From UBA3495 sp964629875 (GTDB lineage: Bacteria; Chloroflexota; Dehalococcoidia; Lucifugimonadales; UBA3495), in assembly GCA_964629875.1 (NCBI GenBank), contig CAZVRK010000025.1, forward strand, positions 1 through 25,847: a stretch of DNA of 25,847 nucleotides, in the 5' to 3' direction. Shown in pieces: positions 8,321 to 16,419 of this stretch (position 1 is the first letter of the stretch; each line of letters opens with the position of its first letter). The notes below the pieces were generated by a model. It did no database searches. It saw nothing but the letters and a program-made list of their open reading frames with translations, and was not told the origin of the DNA. Both the position numbers and the translations under genes were made by a program.

Positions 8321-10033
8321 TTAAGGTTGGATGGTCCAATGGTTATGCGGGTACGGCCTTCCCGTGATAGGAGTCCATGAACCTATTTTATCGGTGGCAC
8401 CGAATACTGCACCAGCTTCTAGCAGTGGGGCAGTCCAGTAGTCTTCGTTAACAACCCTATGGAACTCTGCCATCGCATCGTGCTGATCCTGAAGATCAAA
8501 TGCGGAACCTGCCTTGTCCAAGAGTGGATCGAATACATCTGGTAGTTTAATCATTTGCCGACGACCTTCGGAATGGTAGTAAATATGAGCTCCTCTATAG
8601 GAGTGGAACCTTGTATCGCTACCCCTTACAGCTATCTGATAAGGAGGCTGGTTAGCCACAATATCAGCTATTTGCTCCGGAGTTTTTATAGCGTTATCAA
8701 AAGTTTCTCTCAGTGCTGATCCATCTACTACTGATACGAAAGTCTTCAGACCAATTGCATCTAGATAACCAGCTACTGCTTCTGACAAACCTGGCTGATC
8801 TACGAAATCAGCGTCTCCAGAGAAGGTCATAATCTCTATTTCTGCCCCTTCATAGCCGGCCTCTTTTATTAATGCCTTAGCTTTTTCTGGGTCATATGGA
8901 TGAGGCTCTACGTCACCAGGGTATCCCACGTTTCCTTGTACTACCCAGTAGCAGCAGGCAGGAGTAGTCTGGTCATTATAGAGACCTTTACCTATAGCAT
9001 CCCTGTCTATTGCTATTGAAATCGCTTCTCTTAATCTACGATCATTAAATGGATGTCCTTCAACCCAGGCGTAGTTGTACCAGATCCAGGATATATTTGA
9101 AGCAGGGGCTTGCAAAACTTGTAGATTGGCTTTTTGCAGTTCCTCAACGTTCCTGACTGAAGCGGTCGCCAAGTCGGCAGTCCCGCTTTTCAGCATAGCC
9201 ATTCTAGTATTTAGTTCTGCTACGTCCCATATCTGCAGTTTTTCATAGCCGGCTGTCTTTTCATAATGATCGTCAAAAGCCGTGAATTCTATATACTGGC
9301 CAGGTACACGATCTGTCCACCTATAGGGACCTGATCCTACAGGAGCATCCCTGAATCCATCGATTCCACCGACTTCCTCAAAATAGTCCTGGGACCACAC
9401 TACAGAGCGAGGTGGTGAAGCTGCGGCGAATAGTATAGGCAGCGTAGACTTTGGTTCCGTGGTGCTCACGCTGACCTTGTTACCGGACACCGTAAACTCG
9501 CTGGATAGATCAGGGCCTACTTCTAAGGCAAATCCACCCAATGACTCAGGGGACACAGCTCTGTTCCACGTCCATGCGACATCCTCTGGAGTTACATCCT
9601 CACCATTGTGGAATTTCATACCTTCTCTGATGGTGAACGTCCAAGTCAGGAAGTCATCCGATACTCCCCATTCAGTTGCAAAGCCAGGCACCAAATTACC
9701 ATCAGGGCTCTGACCTATGGCATAGTCAAAGACCTCGTCATAGTAGATCTTGGTAGCACTGTCTTCGGAAATATTTGTGTCAACTCCCTGGAAACCAAGA
9801 TATGAGCTGACAGATATAACCATATCTCCGCCCTCAGAAGCTGGTTCTGCATCCGCTGACTTAGGAACCGACGTAGGTATAGATTTAGGCTCTGATACCG
9901 AAGAGTCCTTTGCTGCACCTGAGTCGGAAGCCGTCGGCGCTGCGCTACCGCCACAAGCGACTGTCGCAGATAGGGCCATTAGGATTAATCCTACCCCTAA
10001 AAGCTTCAGTATTTTAAATTTACGACCCAACAT
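8321..10033 (-). CDS. Extracellular solute-binding lipoprotein, family 5 (OppA/DppA type)
   Basis: A 570-aa SBP_bac_5 protein that captures the substrate outside the membrane and hands it to the permeases. The N-terminus is a lipoprotein signal (MLGRKFKILKLLGVGL.., Cys after TVA), followed by a low-complexity Ser/Pro/Glu linker. Family hallmarks: LVPGFATEW, TFTIREGMKFHNGEDVTPEDV, and near the middle RLREAISIAIDRDAI and HPYDPEKAKALIKEAGY. The start is ATG 10033 because AAGGGGGG lies eight bases upstream; an in-frame ATG 15 codons earlier lacks a ribosome binding site and would spoil the signal peptide. Length is normal. Family 5 proteins bind peptides but also nickel, opines or glycosides, so the ligand is uncertain. 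Confidence 0.94.
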   Translation of the reverse strand: MLGRKFKILKLLGVGLILMALSATVACGGSAAPTASDSGAAKDSSVSEPKSIPTSVPKSADAEPASEGGDMVISVSSYLGFQGVDTNISEDSATKIYYDEVFDYAIGQSPDGNLVPGFATEWGVSDDFLTWTFTIREGMKFHNGEDVTPEDVAWTWNRAVSPESLGGFALEVGPDLSSEFTVSGNKVSVSTTEPKSTLPILFAAASPPRSVVWSQDYFEEVGGIDGFRDAPVGSGPYRWTDRVPGQYIEFTAFDDHYEKTAGYEKLQIWDVAELNTRMAMLKSGTADLATASVRNVEELQKANLQVLQAPASNISWIWYNYAWVEGHPFNDRRLREAISIAIDRDAIGKGLYNDQTTPACCYWVVQGNVGYPGDVEPHPYDPEKAKALIKEAGYEGAEIEIMTFSGDADFVDQPGLSEAVAGYLDAIGLKTFVSVVDGSALRETFDNAIKTPEQIADIVANQPPYQIAVRGSDTRFHSYRGAHIYYHSEGRRQMIKLPDVFDPLLDKAGSAFDLQDQHDAMAEFHRVVNEDYWTAPLLEAGAVFGATDKIGSWTPITGRPYPHNHWTIQP

Positions 10034-10406
10034 GAATACTGCCCCCCTTATACTTTTGTAAAATTCCATGGCATACATATGCCGATTAGTACTTAGACCT
10101 TTTAGTCGATTGGCGTATATTAATCGATCAAGGCCTCAATGATCAAGTCTCAATCTAGCCTTTCCGTAGTCTTAATAGGCTTATATCTCGACCTATACTA
10201 AATAAATTTACGAAATGTTCTATGCGTATGGCCAATTTCAGGGAAATACTCCCGGCACTAGACAATATTGTGATAAGAGTTTTAAGCTAGTTTATGAATA
10301 GGGATTATTATATTTGGTTTTTAACGACAGATTGTGAAAAACATATCCAAACACAATAGCCCAAATAACCGTTATGGATATTCCTGACAATAATAGGTGG
10401 TAATAA
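10034..10406. promoter_or_regulatory. Divergent intergenic region upstream of the importer operon
   Basis: About 370 bp, AT-rich, with no credible gene. It must hold the promoters for the importer operon (minus) and for the small membrane protein gene at 10407 (plus). A possible minus-strand promoter is TTGATC (10146-10141) and TAATAT (10122-10117) with an 18-bp spacer, each 4 of 6 to consensus. The -35 falls inside a tandem repeat. On the plus side, AGGTGG at 10395-10400 is the ribosome binding site; I see no convincing plus-strand promoter hexamers. A weak dyad (ATATCCA 10343-10349, TGGATAT 10375-10381) has a 25-nt loop. Confidence 0.5.
10126..10154. repeat. Imperfect tandem direct repeat upstream of the importer operon
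   Basis: GATCAAGGCCTCAAT (10126-10140) is followed directly by GATCAAGTCTCAAT (10141-10154), which is the same unit with one substitution and a one-base deletion. The pair sits about 95-120 bp upstream of the binding-protein start and overlaps a possible -35 hexamer. It may be a tandem binding site for a regulator of the operon, or a simple duplication. Confidence 0.55.
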
Positions 10407-10664
10407 ATGGCCGATTACTGGAGGCTTAAGTATGAAGAATTTTGGTTTCGAAGCAATAAAGACTTAGCTGGTTTCCTTATAGTATTTACTATCGTATTGG
10501 GATTAACATGTTTCATAACTGGAATGATGTACGGAAAATCAGAAGGATACGAAGAAGGATGGGCAAATCGCCAAGAATATGATTATTCTGTCCAAAAGTG
10601 TGCTGAATACCGTATTCGGTGCGAAAAGGTCAAAGACCTAGAGAGTTATAAACCCGGGTACTAA
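10407..10664 (+). CDS. Small single-span membrane protein, 85 aa
   Basis: An unrecognised 85-aa protein. Residues 1-18 are charged and aromatic, 20-41 form one hydrophobic helix (GFLIVFTIVLGLTCFITGMM), and the rest is a soluble tail rich in Tyr, Glu, Lys and Arg, with Cys65 and Cys72 in a short CAEYRIRC segment. AGGTGG at 10395-10400 gives a good ribosome binding site for ATG 10407. The KSEGYEEGW motif after the helix resembles Gly/Glu-rich juxtamembrane segments but points to no function. The next gene is another small envelope protein 104 bp downstream. Confidence 0.65.
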   Translation: MADYWRLKYEEFWFRSNKDLAGFLIVFTIVLGLTCFITGMMYGKSEGYEEGWANRQEYDYSVQKCAEYRIRCEKVKDLESYKPGY

Positions 10665-10768
10665 TAATTTATCGTGTCCCGCTAGCCTATATTACGTTGA
10701 GTATAAATAAAGTAAAATGACCCTGGTATCTTGTTTATCCTAGAATGCGGCAATAAGGTGGGGAATGT

Positions 10769-11023
10769 ATGAAAAAGCAATTAGCTCAAATTCAGTTCCT
10801 GATCATGTGCATACTGGCGGTTACCGCTATCGCGTGTTCTGCTCCAGCTCCCACTTCTCCGGGAGCAAGTTCACCAATGAGCGACGCGGAAAAGTGTAAA
10901 GAAGCAGAAGCAAGTAAAAAGGAATCCAGTAATTTCCTGGTCCCCTCCCAAAAAGTACTATGGGACAGACACTTGGAACAAATTAACCAGGCCGAAGCAG
11001 ACATTGAGAAGTATTGCAATTAG
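10769..11023 (+). CDS. Small lipoprotein, 84 aa
   Basis: An unrecognised short lipoprotein. It has a basic N-terminus (MKKQ), a hydrophobic stretch to about residue 22 and a lipobox-like AIAC with Cys23 as the likely lipid anchor. A Pro/Ser-rich linker follows, then a charged helical domain with Cys43 and Cys83, which could form one disulphide bond. AAGGTGGGG directly upstream supports ATG 10769. Its stop is 12 bp from the convergent stop of the pentapeptide-TIR gene. Confidence 0.7.
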   Translation: MKKQLAQIQFLIMCILAVTAIACSAPAPTSPGASSPMSDAEKCKEAEASKKESSNFLVPSQKVLWDRHLEQINQAEADIEKYCN

Positions 11024-11035
11024 GCTATTGGCTGA

Positions 11036-12340
11036 TTACCACGGACTGTCTTGATATAGAGCTTTTGCGAGAGCCTCCAGGAGACCATCAAAGCTGTCCG
11101 GACTCGCATCCCATCCTCGCAAATCCTGGACAGACCGTTCCCTAAGGGAAGTACAGAGTCGGTCTTCTCTGTTAAAAAGAATGTCGTCTGTAGCTACCAC
11201 AGTTATATTCTGCTTGGACTCAACCCGCGTAGTGGACAACAATTCTGAGTAATACTGGCTGGTCAATGAATTACCAAGAGAGTTTTCAGTAGCCAATATC
11301 AATAAACTGTCATAATACGTCGAATGTGACAGAATTATTTTATTCGACTGTACCGCTTCTTCATCATCCCCAACCATAGTCCAACTAGGTACATCAAACT
11401 TTGCTAATCCGTCACGTATCTTTTCCGCTAAATCCGTATCAGATGATGCCCCCACTATCAAAACAGTAGGGTATCTCCGACGAGTATCCCGTAATGCCTC
11501 TTGAGACTGTATAAGAGGGCCAGCCACTCCAGCTGATCTTAAAAATGATTCCGGAATCATACCACCAGACTTAGAGATAGTATCCAGAGAAATAGTACTC
11601 GGTCCCTGATTATTAACCATATCAAGCCCAATTACACCCTTGAGATCACAGTTCACTATCCTGGTTACAGCCATCACTGCATTCATGAAGATGGAACTTT
11701 CCAGATCAGCATTCATTATTTGAGCCCCTCGCAAATCGGCTCCAGTAAGATCTGCCATCATAAGAGAAGTTAAACTAATATTAGCTCCTCTCAAATTTGT
11801 TCGTGCAAGATTTGCCCATGACAGATCTGTTGAGGAAAGATTAGCTCCAGATAAATTTGCTCCTTCCAGATTACAGTAGGTTAAATTAGCAAAAGCCAAG
11901 TCAGCTCCGGACAAATCAGCCATTTCCAATGTGCTGCTGGACAGATCTGATCTAATTAAAGAGCATCCAGCCATGTTAGCTCTCGTTAAGGTTATCCTGC
12001 TCAGATTTGAACGAGAGACTACTGCTGAATTTAACGTACATCCGAATAAGTCTGCAGATCTTAAGTTGCTACCAGTCAGATCGCAACCTGAGAGATCGTC
12101 ATATGACAGGTCCGCCCCAGGAAGCTTTATCCCACTTAGAAAAGCTCCCGTTAAATCAAGTTTAGCCCTTCCGTGAACAAACTCTGGACGGAAAGTTTCA
12201 TGAGTCGACCGATCCTCCAGACGATAGCTCAATTTAAACTCATCTTTACTGGGATTCGGTATCATGTAGTTGACTTCGCGCCAAGTGGCTATAGCCGCTG
12301 CACCTGATCTAACTAAAGATATGTGCTCTGAATTAGCCAA
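11036..12340 (-). CDS. Pentapeptide-repeat protein with C-terminal TIR-like domain
   Basis: A 434-aa two-part protein. The N-terminus (MANSEHISLVRSG.. WREVN) leads into about 35 pentapeptide repeats of the A(D/N)LXX type (roughly residues 60-235), which form a right-handed square helix. A conserved bridge follows (GPSTISLDTISKSGG, then IPESFLRSAGV), which in related proteins joins pentapeptide repeats to a TIR domain. The last ~150 residues (from RRYPTVLIVGASSD) keep the TIR order: first strand, LLILATENS, a Glu in YYSEL, and the terminal LRERSVQDLRGW segment. The TIR is divergent: it lacks the usual FISYS start and the Trp before the Glu, and has about three extra residues before the Glu. 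The start is TTG with GGGGGAAG upstream, and the N-terminus matches the family. It may be an immune or signalling effector; activity is uncertain. Confidence 0.8.
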   Translation of the reverse strand: MANSEHISLVRSGAAAIATWREVNYMIPNPSKDEFKLSYRLEDRSTHETFRPEFVHGRAKLDLTGAFLSGIKLPGADLSYDDLSGCDLTGSNLRSADLFGCTLNSAVVSRSNLSRITLTRANMAGCSLIRSDLSSSTLEMADLSGADLAFANLTYCNLEGANLSGANLSSTDLSWANLARTNLRGANISLTSLMMADLTGADLRGAQIMNADLESSIFMNAVMAVTRIVNCDLKGVIGLDMVNNQGPSTISLDTISKSGGMIPESFLRSAGVAGPLIQSQEALRDTRRRYPTVLIVGASSDTDLAEKIRDGLAKFDVPSWTMVGDDEEAVQSNKIILSHSTYYDSLLILATENSLGNSLTSQYYSELLSTTRVESKQNITVVATDDILFNREDRLCTSLRERSVQDLRGWDASPDSFDGLLEALAKALYQDSPW

Positions 12341-12459
12341 TTGCTTCCCCCGAGTTTGATTTATCTTCTAGATTAAAAACTTGGTCTACATACAGTGGTT
12401 TTTCAGATATCGGCCTATTATACGCCTGATATGCCAGTTTCACAGACTTTAATTTAGCC

Positions 12460-13215
12460 TCAGGATATTTTACCTTGCTGAAGTTTCCACTTATACAACA
12501 TAACCGCAACCGAACAGGCCAAATTCAAACTGGAAACGCCATGCTCCATAGGTATAGATACGTGATAGTCAGCCGATTCTATGACTGATCTACTAAGACC
12601 TTGTCGTTCTGTACCAAAGGCCAATATAGACCTGTCAGGAATATCAAATGACTCAAGCGATTCCCCTCCGATATCAACTGCCACCATTGGTCTATCTGTA
12701 CTAGGCAAGTCATCCACTTGGGCGACCGGCAGAGACCACTGCAGACCAACTCCAGTAGTGAGAGCCGCCGGTTTCCAAGGGTCCAAATCACCTGTATTTA
12801 ACACTCCAGCAGCTCCCGCCGCCGAAGCAGACCTAACTGCGGCCCCTATATTAAATAAGTTTCTTGGTTTCTCCAAAAATACAACAGGAGACTGATCAGT
12901 CCCATTTAACATAGCGTCTAAATCTACGACAGGTCGCTCAGCGATAGACATTACCCCTGTTGCTGGCGTAACGCGAGCTAAACGCTCAAATATTGACTTC
13001 TCTATCTCTACAACTAGGTTATTCAGGCAATCACCGATGTCAGGCGCATACTCCTGTTGTAACCGTTGTAATTCCAGGCTATCCGGAGAAACCACTTCGA
13101 CGAATTTCGCACCGAACCTGAGCGCATGCTTTAGCGGATGAAACCCCTCAACTACTACTAAAGATAGGTCCCCTCTAGCTATATGAAATCGCTCTTCGAT
13201 AGATTTTACTGACAT
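12460..13215 (-). CDS. TrmH/SpoU family RNA 2'-O-methyltransferase
   Basis: A 251-aa SPOUT methyltransferase expected to methylate a ribose 2'-OH in tRNA or rRNA using S-adenosylmethionine. The three family motifs are present: NIGAAVRSASAAGA (motif 1, from about residue 120), FGTERQGLS (motif 2) and IPMEHGVSSLNLACSVAVMLY (motif 3), which builds the trefoil-knot cofactor site. A substrate-binding N-terminal domain of about 105 residues precedes it, as in TsnR- or RlmB-like proteins. The target nucleotide cannot be inferred. It is transcribed in the same direction as the pentapeptide-TIR gene 119 bp downstream. Confidence 0.93.
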   Translation of the reverse strand: MSVKSIEERFHIARGDLSLVVVEGFHPLKHALRFGAKFVEVVSPDSLELQRLQQEYAPDIGDCLNNLVVEIEKSIFERLARVTPATGVMSIAERPVVDLDAMLNGTDQSPVVFLEKPRNLFNIGAAVRSASAAGAAGVLNTGDLDPWKPAALTTGVGLQWSLPVAQVDDLPSTDRPMVAVDIGGESLESFDIPDRSILAFGTERQGLSRSVIESADYHVSIPMEHGVSSLNLACSVAVMLYKWKLQQGKIS

Positions 13216-13262
13216 GTATCACAGTTCCATACAATCTAATTATGTTGAGTACTACGGATCCG

Positions 13263-13460
13263 TTAATGTTTATTCCTAGTTGCCTGCATATAAGCCATCA
13301 ATGACAGGGCGACATCCGACCCATATTCTATAACCACATGGTTATAAGAAAGTTCAAAGACGCCGCGATCTAAAATTTCAGACTCAGATCTCCACTCAGT
13401 GTCCGATCGAAACCCTAGCAACGCCCTCATTTCCCTTCTGTTAAGTCTAAACGTATCCAT
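13263..13460 (-). CDS. Hypothetical small protein, 65 aa
   Basis: An unrecognised 65-aa protein, soluble by composition, with a basic N-terminus (RLNRREMRALLGFR) and a possible helix near the end. There is no clear ribosome binding site before ATG 13460. A perfect TATAAT on the minus strand (13501-13496) would give a leader of about 30 nt. It diverges from the 86-aa membrane protein gene across a symmetrical promoter region and sits 47 bp upstream of the TrmH gene, so it may be co-transcribed with it. Confidence 0.45.
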   Translation of the reverse strand: MDTFRLNRREMRALLGFRSDTEWRSESEILDRGVFELSYNHVVIEYGSDVALSLMAYMQATRNKH

Positions 13461-13493
13461 AGAATTAAAACGCCGATGAAACCAATTATTCCT

Positions 13494-13550
13494 GTATTAT
13501 ATATCTAGGTACAAAAGCTCCAGAAGCGCTCATGCCAAGCTATATAATAC
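13494..13550. promoter_or_regulatory. Inverted repeat with divergent TATAAT boxes
   Basis: GTATTATATA (13494-13503) and TATATAATAC (13541-13550) are perfect 10-bp inverted repeats 37 bp apart. Each arm holds a consensus -10: TATAAT on the plus strand at 13543-13548 and TATAAT on the minus strand at 13501-13496, facing the small genes at 13570 and 13460. The -35 hexamers are not recognisable in the 37-bp spacer. It reads as a symmetrical divergent promoter; the repeat may also be a regulator site. Confidence 0.55.
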
Positions 13551-13569
13551 TGCAATATTACTGAACTTA

Positions 13570-13830
13570 ATGAAGCTAGACCACAACATGGAACAGGCAA
13601 TCAGCAACCGGTTCAAGAACTATATAAAGGCGTTATTAGCCATGTTTATAGCCATTGTTTTATGTATTTCGATTTTCATTAGCCAGTACTCAATATTAGG
13701 TGGGATTATTTGTTTCATCTCCATCGGAAATATCGGATCAATACTGATCTATTGCAGAATGCAAGATTTGAAACAACGCCAGATATACAAATCCCTATTG
13801 AATCGCCACGGAAACATTACGCCTAGTTAA
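13570..13830 (+). CDS. Small two-span membrane protein, 86 aa
   Basis: An unrecognised 86-aa protein with two hydrophobic segments (about residues 20-40 and 43-62) joined by a very short turn, so it would form a helical hairpin with both ends on the same side. The C-terminal tail is basic (LKQRQIYKSLLNRHG). No clear ribosome binding site precedes ATG 13570; an in-frame ATG at 13588 is an alternative start. It is driven by the plus-strand TATAAT at 13543-13548, which leaves a leader of only about 15 nt for the first start. It ends 19 bp before the convergent stop of the flavin oxidoreductase. Confidence 0.5.
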   Translation: MKLDHNMEQAISNRFKNYIKALLAMFIAIVLCISIFISQYSILGGIICFISIGNIGSILIYCRMQDLKQRQIYKSLLNRHGNITPS

Positions 13831-13849
13831 ACCATTCGACTGAAAATTT

Positions 13850-14953
13850 CTAGTTTCTGCCTTGTTCATCAAGAAAACTGCGTATTTCTCTAACCCTCAA
13901 ATATTGAGATGGCCATCCAACTACTTGATCCAATTCCATTCTTGCCTGCAACGGCCAATATGGGTTCCTCAACAGCTCTCTACCTAAAAGAACAACGTCC
14001 GCTTGTTCATTAACCAGTATTTGCTCAGCCTGATTTGCATCAGTAATTAACCCTACAGCTCCTGTCATGATGCCGGTTTCCTTCTTGATCCGTTCTGCAA
14101 AACTGACTTGATACCCTGCAAAGGGAGTGAGGTTCTGACCTAGAGAATTACCTCCAGATGAGCAATCTATCATGTCTACCCCATCATCCTTTAACCAATC
14201 ACATAATTGCACACATTCCTCAATGTCCCACCCATTTTCCATGTATTCAGTAGCTGACACCCTGACAAGGAGTGGCATACTGTCCGGTATCGCCTCTCTC
14301 ACAGACCTAGAAGTTTCACGCGCGAATCTGACTCGGTTCTCCAGGGACCCTCCGTACTTATCAGACCGCTTATTTGATAAAGGGGACATAAAGGAACATC
14401 CAAGATACCCATGAGCCATATGAAGCTCAATCACTCTTATTCCGGCCTCTACTGAACGTTTAGCTGATCTTGCGAAGTCTCTGACTACCTCATCAATATC
14501 GTCCGAAGTCAATTCTCTTGGGGGGGCTGAATCTTCATCAAACGGTAAAGGACTTGCACCGACACTTTGCCAACCCTTTTCCTGTTGATTTAAGAATCCC
14601 CCACCATCCCATGGTTTGTCATGGGATGCCTTTCTTCCCGCATGCGCCAACTGAATGGCAGGAACAGAACCGTTTGCTACAATAGCTTCAACAGATGGCA
14701 ACAAAGATTCTATCTGAGAATCTTCCCACAACCCCGAATCCCATGGGGTAATTCTTCCCTCAGGTTGCACAGCAGTAGCTTCTATCATAACTAACCCAGC
14801 CCCTCCCACTGCACGGGTACCCAGATGTACTACATGCCATGTATTAGATTTTCCGTCTTCGGTATCACAAGAATATTGGCACATTGGGGATACAAACACC
14901 CTGTTGGGTATCACTTCCCCTCTAATTTGAATAGACGAAAATAATTTGCTCAT
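13850..14953 (-). CDS. NADH:flavin oxidoreductase, YqjM-like old yellow enzyme
   Basis: A 367-aa FMN enzyme with a TIM barrel that reduces activated C=C bonds (enones, maleimides, unsaturated acids) at the expense of NAD(P)H. SPMCQYSC places Cys25 at the position of the flavin-tuning Cys of YqjM-type enzymes. HMAHGYL carries the two His that bind the substrate carbonyl, and FMSPLSNKRSDKYGGSLENR is the family signature. AIQLAHAGRKAS and GREL near the end (FMN phosphate site) complete the set. Length is normal for the short YqjM class, with no FeS or NADH domain as in 2,4-dienoyl-CoA reductase. Physiological substrate unknown; it may belong to the window's oxidoreductase repertoire. Confidence 0.93.
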   Translation of the reverse strand: MSKLFSSIQIRGEVIPNRVFVSPMCQYSCDTEDGKSNTWHVVHLGTRAVGGAGLVMIEATAVQPEGRITPWDSGLWEDSQIESLLPSVEAIVANGSVPAIQLAHAGRKASHDKPWDGGGFLNQQEKGWQSVGASPLPFDEDSAPPRELTSDDIDEVVRDFARSAKRSVEAGIRVIELHMAHGYLGCSFMSPLSNKRSDKYGGSLENRVRFARETSRSVREAIPDSMPLLVRVSATEYMENGWDIEECVQLCDWLKDDGVDMIDCSSGGNSLGQNLTPFAGYQVSFAERIKKETGIMTGAVGLITDANQAEQILVNEQADVVLLGRELLRNPYWPLQARMELDQVVGWPSQYLRVREIRSFLDEQGRN

Positions 14954-15000
14954 GCTACCTCATATTTATTTATCAACTAATACGAACAGTCTGATTACGA

Positions 15001-16419
15001 TTATTTGACCACAGTCGTTTTGTTACCAATGTCATTTATCTGCTCATATAAACATCCTGGTTCCACCATTTCGGACTGGTCGTACAAGGTTCTGTCACCC
15101 GACCATTCCTCATAAGCATCCATTAACCCGGAGATGCTATCACGGAAATCCTGCTTTACTGACTCATCCAAATACATCACAGGGCAATAACTCTCAAAAA
15201 CTCCTCCAGAAGCAAATCTACCGACAGTTATTTCCGTTCGTCCGACCATGCCAGAATTCGTATTATCTACAAAATGACCTGCATAACCGATCTTGTCTCC
15301 AGCGGTTATTTGCATCCCGACTTTCACTTGTTCTCCATTTATCGTTAGCGGCTGTTCGCATATTTCTTTCGAGGTCATATCACATGAGAGACTCACTACA
15401 TGATCTATGGATACACGCCAGGCTGAAAAACGTGAGGGTTTTATAATTAATTCCCAATCATCTTGTTTATACGTATCAGTAGGCTGCCAAGAAATATCAT
15501 CTACCATTCCAGTAACTGGTGATATTAGTTCAGTCCTAGCCGGAAATCTGTATTCAAACGTAGGATTCTCATATTCAGTAGGTTTCCCTGCATCATGAAC
15601 CCTGCCAAATTCATCAAAAACTGTTGGGAATGACCCTTTCAAGAACGACTTGCTAAATTTGAAGGGCCCCATCATCGATGTAGTGGGATCATAACCACTG
15701 AAACTGTCTACCAAAATATTGTATAAAACGGGTGGGCTGTCATCTCTGCCAGTGGCCATTCCTGCCTGCCCCATCGATTGAGCTCTCTGCAACATCATAT
15801 AGCACATTGGTTGAGCGTTAACTGGCATCTGGGCACAAGGATCTTGCATGAACTCGTTCGGTGATATGGATTCTCCATTGTTTATGAGCCCACCTACTAT
15901 ATCTAATGCATCCTCCGGGATAGAACCTTCCGGAAGCACTTCAGCCATTTGATTTAATGCGTCATCAAGTCCTTGTATATCGCTCAAATCAAAAGGAATA
16001 TCAGACAAATCGGGGAGACTCAGAGAATCTGTATCGTTTGGCTTTGGGCAGGCCATTTTAGTGCACCCCAACACTCCATTTTCAGTACAGAAACAACTGT
16101 TACAGTGGTTGTCTCCTGTATCTTGTCCAGTCCACCCTGAATCTACAGTTTCCCCTCCCGACAAAACACATTGCTGTTGGACGGACTCTTGATGATCTTT
16201 ACCGTCAGAAATTCCCTGAGATAACCCATCAAGGACAGTTGTAGTGCTCTGAGATGAAGTTGCTTGCAATGAAACATCAGGAATGTCAGGGGTTTGTTGT
16301 TGTGCAACTACAGGGGTTTCTATATCAACGCCACTTTTGTCAATTTCAGGGTCCGTACTAGAACAACCCGCCGCTAAAACCGTCAATAAAACCATCATGC
16401 TAAATAAAAATTTCGTCAT
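15001..16419 (-). CDS. Lipoprotein with pacifastin-like Cys module and M23-like C-terminal fold
   Basis: A 472-aa secreted lipoprotein (signal ending LAAGC, Cys19). Residues 20-80 are a Ser/Thr/Gln-rich linker. Residues 84-124 hold six cysteines (84, 106, 109, 111, 119, 124); CNSCFC and GCTKMAC fit the pacifastin pattern C-N-x-C-x-C-x3-G-x3-C-T-x3-C, although the first gap is 21 rather than 9-12 residues. An acidic Leu/Asp/Pro-rich region follows. The C-terminal third (from ~295) reads like a biotinyl-lipoyl or M23 peptidase barrel: SPVTGMVDDISW, WRVSIDHV, then VKVGMQITAGDKIGYAGH. The metal-binding His/Asp set of active M23 enzymes is not evident, so this domain is probably non-catalytic. The stop is 47 bp from the flavin oxidoreductase start region; the two genes are in the same direction. 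Confidence 0.75.
   Translation of the reverse strand: MTKFLFSMMVLLTVLAAGCSSTDPEIDKSGVDIETPVVAQQQTPDIPDVSLQATSSQSTTTVLDGLSQGISDGKDHQESVQQQCVLSGGETVDSGWTGQDTGDNHCNSCFCTENGVLGCTKMACPKPNDTDSLSLPDLSDIPFDLSDIQGLDDALNQMAEVLPEGSIPEDALDIVGGLINNGESISPNEFMQDPCAQMPVNAQPMCYMMLQRAQSMGQAGMATGRDDSPPVLYNILVDSFSGYDPTTSMMGPFKFSKSFLKGSFPTVFDEFGRVHDAGKPTEYENPTFEYRFPARTELISPVTGMVDDISWQPTDTYKQDDWELIIKPSRFSAWRVSIDHVVSLSCDMTSKEICEQPLTINGEQVKVGMQITAGDKIGYAGHFVDNTNSGMVGRTEITVGRFASGGVFESYCPVMYLDESVKQDFRDSISGLMDAYEEWSGDRTLYDQSEMVEPGCLYEQINDIGNKTTVVK

Noticed and set aside
10343..10381. 7-bp dyad ATATCCA / TGGATAT
   Set aside because: 25-nt loop in AT-rich sequence; such matches arise by chance.
12395..12440. Bulged dyad between the TrmH and pentapeptide-TIR genes
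   Set aside because: One-base bulge and no U-run on the minus strand, so not a credible terminator.
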